Of a DNA stretch of 64,000 nt, positions 17,885 through 26,054 are shown piece after piece. Origin of the DNA: Chitinophagales bacterium (lineage in GTDB: Bacteria; Bacteroidota; Bacteroidia; Chitinophagales; LD1); the NCBI GenBank assembly GCA_016786765.1, contig JAEUUZ010000003.1, positions 248,001 through 312,000 of the forward strand. Direction: 5' to 3'. Each line of letters opens with the position of its first letter. Positions within the stretch are counted from its first letter, which is position 1. A program made the position numbers and the translations under genes. The notes beneath the pieces were generated by a model. The model made no database searches. It saw only the letters and a program-made list of their open reading frames with translations, and had not been told where the DNA came from.

Positions 17885-19627
17885 ATGGCAGAACAATTTA
17901 CAAACAATACAACAAATCCTGTTAAGCGTTTTTACAGCTATCTCATGCTGGAGCGCAATGAGATTCTGTATATCTATTTTTATGCTGCTTTGAGTGGTCT
18001 GCTTTATCTTTCTTTACCGTTAGGTATACAAGCCATTGTCTCTTTTTTGTTTGGCGGTTTAGTGTCTACTTCCCTTATTATTCTGATTTTACTGGTTGTT
18101 GCCGGTGTGGCCCTTAATGGCTATCTGCAAATTTTGCAAATGAAAGTCACAGAGCGTATTCAACGCAAGTTGTTTACTCGTTTTGCTTTAGCTTTTTCTG
18201 AACGATTCCCCCGATTGAAATTAGAAGCCGTAGATGATTATTATTTACCTGAATTAGTGAATCGGTTTTTTGATACCTCTTCTCTTCAGAAAGGCATTTC
18301 AAAAATATTGTTGGACTTACCTTCTGCAAGTATTCAAATTTTATTTGGATTGATATTGTTATCGCTTTACAGTCCGTTGTTTATTGCTTTCGGTTTATTA
18401 TTAGTGTTTTTGTTGTATTTAATTTTCCGTTTCACTGCACCTGCAGGTATTTCTTCCAGTATTTTAGAGTCAGATTATAAATATCAAGTGGGACACTGGT
18501 TGGAAGAAATCGCTCGAAATGTCAAAACCTTCAAGCTGTCAGGGAATACAGACATCGCCATAAACAAAACCGATGAATTAGTGAGCGGTTACTTAGATGC
18601 CCGAAAGCATCACTTCAAGATACTTCTTACTCAGTATTGGTCGTTTGTGGCCTTTAAAACCATAATAACAGCAGCCTTGCTAATTGCTGGTTCTTTACTC
18701 TTTGTTCAGCAACAAATTAATATCGGACAGTTTGTAGCTTCAGAAATTATTATTCTCACTATTCTCAATTCCGTTGAAAAAATCATTACCGGGTTAGAGG
18801 GGATCTATGATATTTTAACCTCTTTAGAAAAAATTGGAAAGGTGCTCGATAAGCCGGTAGAGGAAGATGTAGCCGGTGCGGTGATTGCTGAAGAAACTCC
18901 GTTTAATGTTTCAATGCAAGATGTTTCTTTTGCTTATCCCGATGCCAAAACAAATGTGTTAGAAGGATTAACCTTAGACATTTTACCGGGAGAAAAAGTG
19001 GCCATTTGCGGAACAAAAGATTCCGGAAAATCATCTTTGATTAAGTTGTTTACCGGTATGTACGAGAATTATACCGGAAGTATTCTAATTAACGAAATGC
19101 CCATTTCTTCATATGATTTGAAGTCGTTGCGCGATAAAATTGGCGTCTATTTTTCACGTACCGAAATCTTTGAAGGTACCTTATTCGAAAATCTAACATT
19201 GTTGCGTACGGGCATAACAGAAGAGCACATCATTCCTGTTGCCAAAGCCGTGGGTTTGTTAGAGTATATACAATCGCACAGGTTAGGTCTACACCAAACA
19301 TTAGATACGCATGGACGTAAATTGCCGGAAAGTGTAAAGGCTAAAATTTTATTGTGCCGCGCATTGCTCAAACAGCCAAAGTTGTTGCTAATAGACGATT
19401 TTAGACACCATTTAGAATACAATGAACAAATGGCGGTTGCCCAATATCTAACAGATAGTAGTCGAAAATACAGTTTAATTATTCGTACATCAGACGAGAA
19501 ACTTATGCAACAATGCAGTAAAGTGATTTTAATGCATGGAGGAAAAATTGCTGCAATTGGACCTTACCAAAAAGTAAAGGAGACTTCTGTTTACAAGGCA
19601 TACACAAGCAATAAAAACAGTAATTAG
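17885..19627 (+). CDS. ABC exporter half-transporter with degenerate ATPase motifs
   Basis: 580 residues: a membrane domain with about six helices (25-330) and a nucleotide-binding domain (345-575), as in HlyB/MsbA-type exporters without a peptidase domain. Walker A is intact (376-384, GTKDSGKSS, K382). The other motifs are altered: the Q-loop Gln is replaced by Ser424 (VYFSRTEIF), the LSGGQ signature reads LPESV (480-484), the Walker B Glu is Asp505 (LLLIDD), and the H-loop His is Thr535 (IIRTSDEK). ATP binding looks possible but hydrolysis by the usual mechanism is doubtful. The HlyD-like gene starts 1 base after its stop and a TolC-like gene follows, so it belongs to a three-part type I secretion-like system. 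The substrate is unknown. Confidence 0.88.
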   Translation: MAEQFTNNTTNPVKRFYSYLMLERNEILYIYFYAALSGLLYLSLPLGIQAIVSFLFGGLVSTSLIILILLVVAGVALNGYLQILQMKVTERIQRKLFTRFALAFSERFPRLKLEAVDDYYLPELVNRFFDTSSLQKGISKILLDLPSASIQILFGLILLSLYSPLFIAFGLLLVFLLYLIFRFTAPAGISSSILESDYKYQVGHWLEEIARNVKTFKLSGNTDIAINKTDELVSGYLDARKHHFKILLTQYWSFVAFKTIITAALLIAGSLLFVQQQINIGQFVASEIIILTILNSVEKIITGLEGIYDILTSLEKIGKVLDKPVEEDVAGAVIAEETPFNVSMQDVSFAYPDAKTNVLEGLTLDILPGEKVAICGTKDSGKSSLIKLFTGMYENYTGSILINEMPISSYDLKSLRDKIGVYFSRTEIFEGTLFENLTLLRTGITEEHIIPVAKAVGLLEYIQSHRLGLHQTLDTHGRKLPESVKAKILLCRALLKQPKLLLIDDFRHHLEYNEQMAVAQYLTDSSRKYSLIIRTSDEKLMQQCSKVILMHGGKIAAIGPYQKVKETSVYKAYTSNKNSN

Positions 19628-19628
19628 T

Positions 19629-20993
19629 ATGTGGTTAACAAACAACGAAATGCAACATAGTTTGGATCGAAAGCGATTAAAGTCGCTTGAAAAGTCGTTT
19701 GGCGAAACCACCGATATAAAATTGGTACGTCAATTTGGTTTTATCTTGATTCTATTGTTAGTCTTCTTGCTTTTACCCTGGACACAAAATATTAAGTCGG
19801 GAGGCAAGGTAACAACACTTCGTCCGGAGCAACGACCACAAGAACTCAATGCACTAATTGCCGGCCGAATTGAAAAATGGTACGTAAAAGAAGGCGACAT
19901 TGTAAAAGCCGGAGATACTATTTTGCGCATATCGGAAATTAAATCGGAGTATTTGGATCCTGCATTAATGGATAGAACTGAAGAGCAAATTCAATCCAAA
20001 ATTGACGCCAATAATTTGTACGATAACAAAGCCGGAGCATTAATGCATCAAATTGCCGCTCTCGAACAAGCGCGTGCACTAAAAATCGAACAACTCAAAA
20101 ACAAAGTAAAGCAAGCGCAACTTTACATCGTGTCCGACAGTATGGCCATGCAAGCAGCCGGTAATCAACTTAACATTGCTAAAGAGCAATTCAAGCGACA
20201 AAAAGAATTGTACGATGCCGGTTTGAAATCGTTAACCGAGTTGGAACAACGCAATCAAGCGCTACAAGATGCCAATGCACGTAAGACCATTGCCGAAAAC
20301 AAATACTACAACACCAAGAACGACTTACTAAACGCTATGATTGAGTTACAAAGCACCAATCGCGATTACGAGGAGAAAATTGCCAAAGCCGAAGCTGAAC
20401 GATTTCAGTCGCTTTCACAAGTCTCAAGTGGTACTGCCGATGTTGCAAAGCTTCAGAATCAGTTTTCCAATTATAAAATTCGTAACGGCTTTTATTTGAT
20501 TACTGCTCCGCAAGACGGACAAATTACCAAAACCGTAAAAGCCGGTATTGGCGAGAGTGTAAAGGAAGGGGATTTGTTGGTAAGTATAACTCCGCAACAC
20601 TACGATATTGCTGTAGAAATTTATGTTACACCCAACGATTTACCATTGGTACACAAAGGCGAAAAAGTGCGTTTGCAATTTGATGGATTTCCTGCTATTG
20701 TGTTTACCGGTTGGCCGAACGCTTCATACGGAACGTTTGGTGGCATCATCACAGCTGTAGATAATAACATTAGCGTAGGCGGTAAATTCCGCATTCTAGT
20801 AGCTGAAGATAAAGCCGAAAAGCCATGGCCAAAGAATTTGCGGTTAGGTGGTGGAGTAGAAGGAATGGCGCTTTTGAAAGATGTGCCTATTTGGTACGAA
20901 TTGTGGCGAAACATTAATGGCTTCCCGGCCGACTATTATGCAGGCAAGGAAGATACTAAAGCAAAAGCAAAGAAATCCGATGCAGAAAAGTAA
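19629..20993 (+). CDS. HlyD-family membrane fusion protein
   Basis: 454 residues. One N-terminal transmembrane helix (about 34-53, FILILLLVFLLLPW), then a lipoyl-like half (ALIAGRIEKWYVKEGDIVKAGDTIL), a long coiled-coil hairpin (about 110-270, Gln/Lys/Glu-rich), the second lipoyl half (YLITAPQDGQITKTVKAG) and a beta-barrel domain (VEIYVTPNDLPLVHKGEKVRL). It would bridge the ABC protein in the inner membrane and the TolC-like channel. Translation is probably coupled to both: 1 base after the ABC gene's stop, and its own last codons overlap the start of the next gene. An internal Met at 19650 is an alternative start. Confidence 0.9.
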   Translation: MWLTNNEMQHSLDRKRLKSLEKSFGETTDIKLVRQFGFILILLLVFLLLPWTQNIKSGGKVTTLRPEQRPQELNALIAGRIEKWYVKEGDIVKAGDTILRISEIKSEYLDPALMDRTEEQIQSKIDANNLYDNKAGALMHQIAALEQARALKIEQLKNKVKQAQLYIVSDSMAMQAAGNQLNIAKEQFKRQKELYDAGLKSLTELEQRNQALQDANARKTIAENKYYNTKNDLLNAMIELQSTNRDYEEKIAKAEAERFQSLSQVSSGTADVAKLQNQFSNYKIRNGFYLITAPQDGQITKTVKAGIGESVKEGDLLVSITPQHYDIAVEIYVTPNDLPLVHKGEKVRLQFDGFPAIVFTGWPNASYGTFGGIITAVDNNISVGGKFRILVAEDKAEKPWPKNLRLGGGVEGMALLKDVPIWYELWRNINGFPADYYAGKEDTKAKAKKSDAEK

Positions 20994-22446
20994 ACTACAT
21001 CAGGTTCTATGCGCACTGTTTATGCCAACATTTCGATTTAAGTGGTACATGGCAACACTTTGCTTGTTGTTGAATAACAGCAGTTTTGCACAAAGCGATT
21101 CGTTGCGAACCTTTACCTTGGCTGAATTTCTGACCATCGTTAAAACCTATCATCCTTTAGCCAAGCAAGCCGATATTGTGACCGACAAAGCCAAGGCGGA
21201 ACTATTAATTGCACGCGGAGGTTTTGATCCCATGTTGTATTCCGATTACGATCGAAAAGTGTTTTACGGCAATAACTACTATTCCTTTTTTAGTTCCGAA
21301 ATTAAAATACCCGGATGGTATGGGATTGAAGTGAAAGCCGGATACGACTATTCGTATGGTTCGAACATTAACCCTTCTGATTTTATTCCGAAAACGGGTC
21401 TGGCCTACGTAGGTGTTTCTGTGCCTTTATTGAAAGGGTTGTTTACCGACAAGAAACGAGCCGATTTGCAAAAAGCAAAATTGTTTGTGTCGGCTTCTGA
21501 ACAACAACGCATTTTAATGTTGAACGACTTGCTGTTGGATGCGGTGAAAGGATACTATGAATGGACGTTGGCCTACCGAAATAAGCGAATTATCGAAGAA
21601 GCCTTGCTGCTTTCACAACAACGTTTTGCTGCCACAACACAAGCTACTCTTTTAGGCGATAGGGCACCCATAGATTCTACCGAAGCTATGGCCCAATATC
21701 AAACACGACAATATGAATTCAATCAGGCGAATCTCGATTTTCAAAAAGCGAGTTTTGAGTTGTCGAATTTTTTGTGGACGCAAAACGAACAGCCTTATTT
21801 GTTGCCTAATGGCGTAGTGCCGGAATTCAATGATGCTGCTGTTTTTGCCCAAAGCGTAAAACTGAAACCGTTAACAGAACTAGAGCAAACTATTCAAACT
21901 ACTCACCCTAATGTGTTGATGTATCAATTGAAGGTAAAGCAGTTGGAGGTGGAACGCAAACTCAAAATCGAAAACCTGAAACCCACGCTCAACGCCAGTT
22001 ATAACCTGCTGAGTAAAGATGTTTCCACTTGGAGTAACCCAGAATGGTCTATGTTTAAAGACTATTACAAGTTTGGGGTGAAGTTCAGCATGCCGCTTAC
22101 TTTTGCACAAGGACGAGGCGATGTGCGTATCGCTAATCTTAAAATCCGCGAAGCGAAATATGATTTGGAGCTCAAGCGTAATGAGCTCAACAATAAGCTA
22201 CGCAGCTATTATACAGAATTGGTTGTGCTTAAAGACCAAGTCAACTTATACAAAGCCACTGTTACCAATTACGAGAAGTTGTACACCGGAGAAGTGATGC
22301 GTTTCAATGCCGGAGAAAGCAATGTGTTTTTGGTAAATACCCGCGAAAATAAATGGCTCGAAGCCCAACAAAAATTAGCTGAAGTACAACTCAAGTATTT
22401 CAAAGCCGAAGCAGCACTCAAATGGGTGATGATGCAGTTGAATTAA
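20980..22446 (+). CDS. TolC-family outer-membrane efflux protein
   Basis: 488 residues from the ATG at 20980, which overlaps the end of the HlyD-like gene by 14 bases; ATGs at 21022 and 21049 would shorten the signal region (MATLCLLLNNSSFAQ). The mature protein starts with the TolC-type helix TLAEFLTIVKTYHPLAKQADI, has paired long amphipathic helices and two short strand regions (GIEVKAGYDYSYG, FGVKFSMPLTFAQGRGD), and ends in a long helix (AGESNVFLVNTRENKWLEAQ). It forms the outer-membrane channel of the three-gene exporter. It is the last gene of the operon; the convergent permease gene ends 16 bases away without an obvious hairpin between. Confidence 0.88.
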   Translation: MQKSKLHQVLCALFMPTFRFKWYMATLCLLLNNSSFAQSDSLRTFTLAEFLTIVKTYHPLAKQADIVTDKAKAELLIARGGFDPMLYSDYDRKVFYGNNYYSFFSSEIKIPGWYGIEVKAGYDYSYGSNINPSDFIPKTGLAYVGVSVPLLKGLFTDKKRADLQKAKLFVSASEQQRILMLNDLLLDAVKGYYEWTLAYRNKRIIEEALLLSQQRFAATTQATLLGDRAPIDSTEAMAQYQTRQYEFNQANLDFQKASFELSNFLWTQNEQPYLLPNGVVPEFNDAAVFAQSVKLKPLTELEQTIQTTHPNVLMYQLKVKQLEVERKLKIENLKPTLNASYNLLSKDVSTWSNPEWSMFKDYYKFGVKFSMPLTFAQGRGDVRIANLKIREAKYDLELKRNELNNKLRSYYTELVVLKDQVNLYKATVTNYEKLYTGEVMRFNAGESNVFLVNTRENKWLEAQQKLAEVQLKYFKAEAALKWVMMQLN

Positions 22447-22462
22447 GTTTAAGTAGTAATTA

Positions 22463-23875
22463 TCAATGCGCCACTTTCACATCCTCTCCCTTGTTGTTGT
22501 TCATGGCCCACCAACCAAAGTAAGCTAAATAGGCAAAGCAAAGCGGAGTAACAATGTATGATGTTTTAATGCTTGTAACATCGCCTAACCATCCTTGAAA
22601 CGGAGGAATAACAGCCCCTCCCAAGATCATCATAATTAAAAAGGCTGATGCTTGCGAAGTATAGTTACCCAAGTTTTTAATGGATTGCGAAAAAATACAC
22701 GGCCACATCACCGAGCACCACAAGCCTCCACTCATGAATAAAAGAATCGAAATAGGTCCGGTAGTGAGCATGCCGCCAATCATACAAGCCATCGCTGAAA
22801 TGGAAAACGCAAATAGCATTTTCGCAGCATTTTCGATAGTGAAATAAGCAACAGCTACCATCAGCGCTACAAAGCCTAAATAAGGCAAGAAAATTTCGCT
22901 GATGTTGATGCCTTCCACGCCTTGTGCTTTAAAGAAGTTAACTCCATATACTACAAGGAAAGCTAAGAATGGCAAGGCTATCAATAATAGTTTTTTCAGT
23001 TTTTGATCTTCCGTCATGGCTTCTGCAGCACCTGTCCAGCGACCCATCATCAAACTTCCCCAATACAACGAAATGAAAGGAAACAACAATGTGTTCGGCA
23101 CACTGCCATATTCCGGTAATTGTAACAAGGCGCCCATGTTGCTTTGTATGGTTACTTCTACACCTACGTATACGAAAATCGCCAACATGCCCAGTTGCAG
23201 TTGCGGTTTTTTCAAGGCTTCAAACGAAAAGGCTTCTGTGCTTTCTTGTGCACGTTCTTCAATTTTGATGGAGCGAAGAATAAAGGCCAGTATAAGGAAG
23301 AGTACAATCAAGAGAATATATAAGGTATCTACGCTCTTGAGCTCAACGGCTTTGCTGGTATCGGCTACAGAGATTCCACCAAATAAAAAATACGCAACAA
23401 TCAGCGGACCAATAGTAGTACCAAACGAATTGATTCCTCCCGCCAAATTCAAGCGGTGCGCGCCTGTACGTTCATCGCCCAACAACACCACAAAAGGATT
23501 GGCAGCCGTTTGTTGCAAACTAAAACCTAGGGCAATCAAAAAGAACGAACCTAAAATCAATCCATAATTCCCGATGTGCAAACTCGGAATCATACACAAT
23601 GCACCAAAGGCTGAAACAATCAATCCTATGGAAAATGATTTCGCGTAACCCTGTTCAATCACAAAATCTTTTTTGAAAAAATAAGTATAGATAAACAACA
23701 GAACAGAGCCAATGAAATAGCCACCGTAAAAAGTGGAATCGATTAACTGACTTTGAAATTGCGATAAATTGAAGTGTGTTTTACAAAACGGAATAAAGAT
23801 ACCGTTGCTGGCGGCCATAAATCCCCAAAAGAAGAAAATGGAAATTACCGCGTAAAAAGTGGTTTGCTTTTGCAT
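22463..23875 (-). CDS. Sugar MFS transporter, FucP (FHS) family
   Basis: 470 residues with about twelve transmembrane helices. The start FYAVISIFFFWGFMAASNGIFIPF and the block LIALGFSLQQTAANPFV followed by RLNLAGGINSFGTTIGPLI are characteristic of the fucose/glucose/galactose:H+ symporter family. It would import a monosaccharide through the inner membrane. There is no sugar kinase, isomerase or regulator beside it, so the substrate cannot be told from context. A single gene, divergent from icd with about 200 bases between them. Confidence 0.9.
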   Translation of the reverse strand: MQKQTTFYAVISIFFFWGFMAASNGIFIPFCKTHFNLSQFQSQLIDSTFYGGYFIGSVLLFIYTYFFKKDFVIEQGYAKSFSIGLIVSAFGALCMIPSLHIGNYGLILGSFFLIALGFSLQQTAANPFVVLLGDERTGAHRLNLAGGINSFGTTIGPLIVAYFLFGGISVADTSKAVELKSVDTLYILLIVLFLILAFILRSIKIEERAQESTEAFSFEALKKPQLQLGMLAIFVYVGVEVTIQSNMGALLQLPEYGSVPNTLLFPFISLYWGSLMMGRWTGAAEAMTEDQKLKKLLLIALPFLAFLVVYGVNFFKAQGVEGINISEIFLPYLGFVALMVAVAYFTIENAAKMLFAFSISAMACMIGGMLTTGPISILLFMSGGLWCSVMWPCIFSQSIKNLGNYTSQASAFLIMMILGGAVIPPFQGWLGDVTSIKTSYIVTPLCFAYLAYFGWWAMNNNKGEDVKVAH

Positions 23876-24009
23876 GCATTAAATTTTATTAATGATAAGT
23901 AAAATTCGATTTAAGCGCATCTGTACCAACGAAATAATAGTCACATAGCACCCAAAACTGTCTTGTTTTTTGATTAAAATCATATTCAAGCTTAAGGAAT
24001 GCTAAATAA

Positions 24010-24040
24010 TTTGCCCTTTACCTAAACTTATTTAGTTTCG
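24010..24040 (+). promoter_or_regulatory. Predicted icd promoter
   Basis: TTTG (24010-24013), 19-base spacer, TAGTTTCG (24033-24040, seven of eight to TAnnTTTG), 36 bases before the icd start. Spacing is the standard one for Bacteroidota. Confidence 0.5.
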
Positions 24041-24076
24041 TCATCGTATTAAACCAAATCTAATTATTAAAACATC

Positions 24077-25402
24077 ATGGGAGAGAAAATTACGATTCAG
24101 AATGGCAAGTTAAATGTGCCGAACAATCCGGTGGTTCCTTTTATCGAGGGCGATGGAACCGGAAGAGATATTTGGAAAGCATCGGTACGTGTATTGGATG
24201 CAGCAGTAGAAAAAGCATACGGAGGAACACGCAAAATAGAGTGGAAAGAAGTATTGGCGGGCGAAAAAGCCTTCAACGAAACAGGTAACTGGTTGCCGGA
24301 TGCAACATTGGCGGCCTTCAACGAATATTTAGTTGGGATCAAAGGACCGTTAACAACACCGATTGGCGGAGGTATCCGTTCATTGAATGTGGCGTTGCGT
24401 CAGATTTTGGATTTGTATGTATGTCTTCGTCCGGTGCGTTACTACGCTGGAACACCATCACCGGTTAAACGTCCGGAGGCGGTTGACATGGTTATTTTCC
24501 GTGAAAACACAGAAGATATCTATGCCGGTATCGAGTTTGTGGGTGGAAGTGCAGAAGCACAAAAAGTATTGGATTTCTTGAGTGCAAATTTCCCGAAAGA
24601 TTTCAGTAAAATTCGTTTCAATTCACCTGAAAAAGGAGCTGAATATATCGCTGCTGCAGGCATTACATCGGATGCTGCAACATGTGTAGGTATTGGTATC
24701 AAACCGGTATCAAAATTAGGTTCTCAACGTTTGATTCGTTCTGCGATTGAGTATGCTGTATTGCACAAACGCAAAAGCTTAACCTTGGTGCATAAAGGAA
24801 ACATCATGAAATACACCGAAGGCGGTTTCCGCGACTGGGGTTATGAATTGGCAGAAACTGAATTTGCAGATTCAACCTATACTTGGTCGCAATGGGAGCG
24901 CACGAAAAAAGAAAAAGGCGAAGAGGCTGCGAATGCAGAGCAGAAAGCAGCTTTGGCGAGCGGAAAAGTGTTAGTGAAAGATGCGATTGCTGATATCGCT
25001 TTGCAACAAGTATTAACGCGTCCGGAAGATTTTGATGTAATTGCTACATTGAACTTGAACGGAGATTATTTGAGCGATGCATTAGCGGCTCAAATCGGAG
25101 GAATCGGAATTGCTCCGGGTGCGAATATTAACTATGTAACAGGCCACGCGATTTTCGAAGCTACCCATGGAACAGCTCCTAAATATGCTGATTTGGATAA
25201 AGTAAATCCAGGTTCGGTGATTCTTTCAGGCGCTATGATGTTTGAATATTTCGGTTGGTTAGAAGCGGCTGAATTGATTCACCAAGGTTTGGAAAAATCA
25301 ATCAAAGGAAAACGTGTCACTTATGATTTTGAACGATTGATGGAAGGCGCAACTACTTTGAAATGTTCAGAGTTTGGCGATGAAATCATCAAAAATTTCT
25401 AA
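24077..25402 (+). CDS. icd: NADP-dependent isocitrate dehydrogenase
   Basis: 441 residues, the E. coli Icd (type I dimeric) form. It oxidises isocitrate to 2-oxoglutarate in the TCA cycle. Visible landmarks: [12 protein letters not shown], the substrate loop [13 protein letters not shown] (Ser near 102 equals the regulatory serine of E. coli Icd), [31 protein letters not shown], and [25 protein letters not shown] before HGTAPKYA. Monocistronic, with its own promoter and terminator. It provides NADPH and complements the acetyl-CoA-producing genes of the window; no physical linkage is implied. Confidence 0.96.
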   Translation: MGEKITIQNGKLNVPNNPVVPFIEGDGTGRDIWKASVRVLDAAVEKAYGGTRKIEWKEVLAGEKAFNETGNWLPDATLAAFNEYLVGIKGPLTTPIGGGIRSLNVALRQILDLYVCLRPVRYYAGTPSPVKRPEAVDMVIFRENTEDIYAGIEFVGGSAEAQKVLDFLSANFPKDFSKIRFNSPEKGAEYIAAAGITSDAATCVGIGIKPVSKLGSQRLIRSAIEYAVLHKRKSLTLVHKGNIMKYTEGGFRDWGYELAETEFADSTYTWSQWERTKKEKGEEAANAEQKAALASGKVLVKDAIADIALQQVLTRPEDFDVIATLNLNGDYLSDALAAQIGGIGIAPGANINYVTGHAIFEATHGTAPKYADLDKVNPGSVILSGAMMFEYFGWLEAAELIHQGLEKSIKGKRVTYDFERLMEGATTLKCSEFGDEIIKNF

Positions 25403-25421
25403 TCCATAATTTACAATACTG

Positions 25422-25456
25422 AAAAGCAATCTGATGAACATCAGGTTGCTTTTTTA
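25422..25456 (+). terminator. icd terminator
   Basis: A 15-bp stem (25422-25436 with 25439-25453, one mismatch) and 2-base loop followed by a T-rich run. Confidence 0.85.
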
Positions 25457-25476
25457 TTTTTAAGAAAAGCAACACT

Positions 25477-26049
25477 ATGACGAACATCGAAATAGAACAG
25501 CAAATTCAAAAGCGCTACGATGCGATTCAAGCGCTTAAAGAACAAATCAACGATTTGCAAAACCAGCGAGAACCGGAGCTTGTAGCCAATTATACGTTTG
25601 TAGCAAAAACAGGCGAACCGATTTCTTTGAATGAATTGTTTGGCGATAAAGACGAATTGATAGTGATTCATAACATGGGTAAGAGCTGTTCCCATTGCAG
25701 CTTATGGGCCGATGGGTTTATGGGCTATACGCAGCACATCGAACAACGATGCGCCTTTGTATTGGTTTGCCCTGATGCCCCTGAAGTACACAAAGCGTTT
25801 GCTGAAAGCCGAGATTGGAATTTCAAATCGTGTTCTTCTGCGGGAAATACATTCACCAAAGACATGGGTTTTGCGGAAGAAAAAGACGGTAAAACCTATA
25901 ACATGCCCGGTTTCTCGGTTTTCAAAAAGGAAGACGACAAAATCTATAGAACCGCCAAAGACCAATTTGGTCCGGGCGATTTCTACATGCCGCTGTGGCA
26001 TTTTTTTGATGTTTTACCTAAAGGTGTAAACGGTTTTCAACCGAAGTAA
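25477..26049 (+). CDS. DUF899 family thioredoxin-fold protein
   Basis: 190 residues. A short N-terminal coiled coil (IQALKEQINDLQNQ) leads into a thioredoxin-like domain with a CxxC at C71-S-H-C74 (GKSCSHCSLWADGF), VLVCPDAPEVHKAFAESRDW and the closing GPGDFYMPLWHFFDVLP, all typical of the DUF899 family. Members are small cytosolic proteins of suspected redox function; no substrate is known to me. It starts 21 bases after the icd terminator stem and is convergent, by 5 bases, with the giant metalloprotease gene. Confidence 0.88.
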   Translation: MTNIEIEQQIQKRYDAIQALKEQINDLQNQREPELVANYTFVAKTGEPISLNELFGDKDELIVIHNMGKSCSHCSLWADGFMGYTQHIEQRCAFVLVCPDAPEVHKAFAESRDWNFKSCSSAGNTFTKDMGFAEEKDGKTYNMPGFSVFKKEDDKIYRTAKDQFGPGDFYMPLWHFFDVLPKGVNGFQPK

Positions 26050-26054
26050 TCGTC

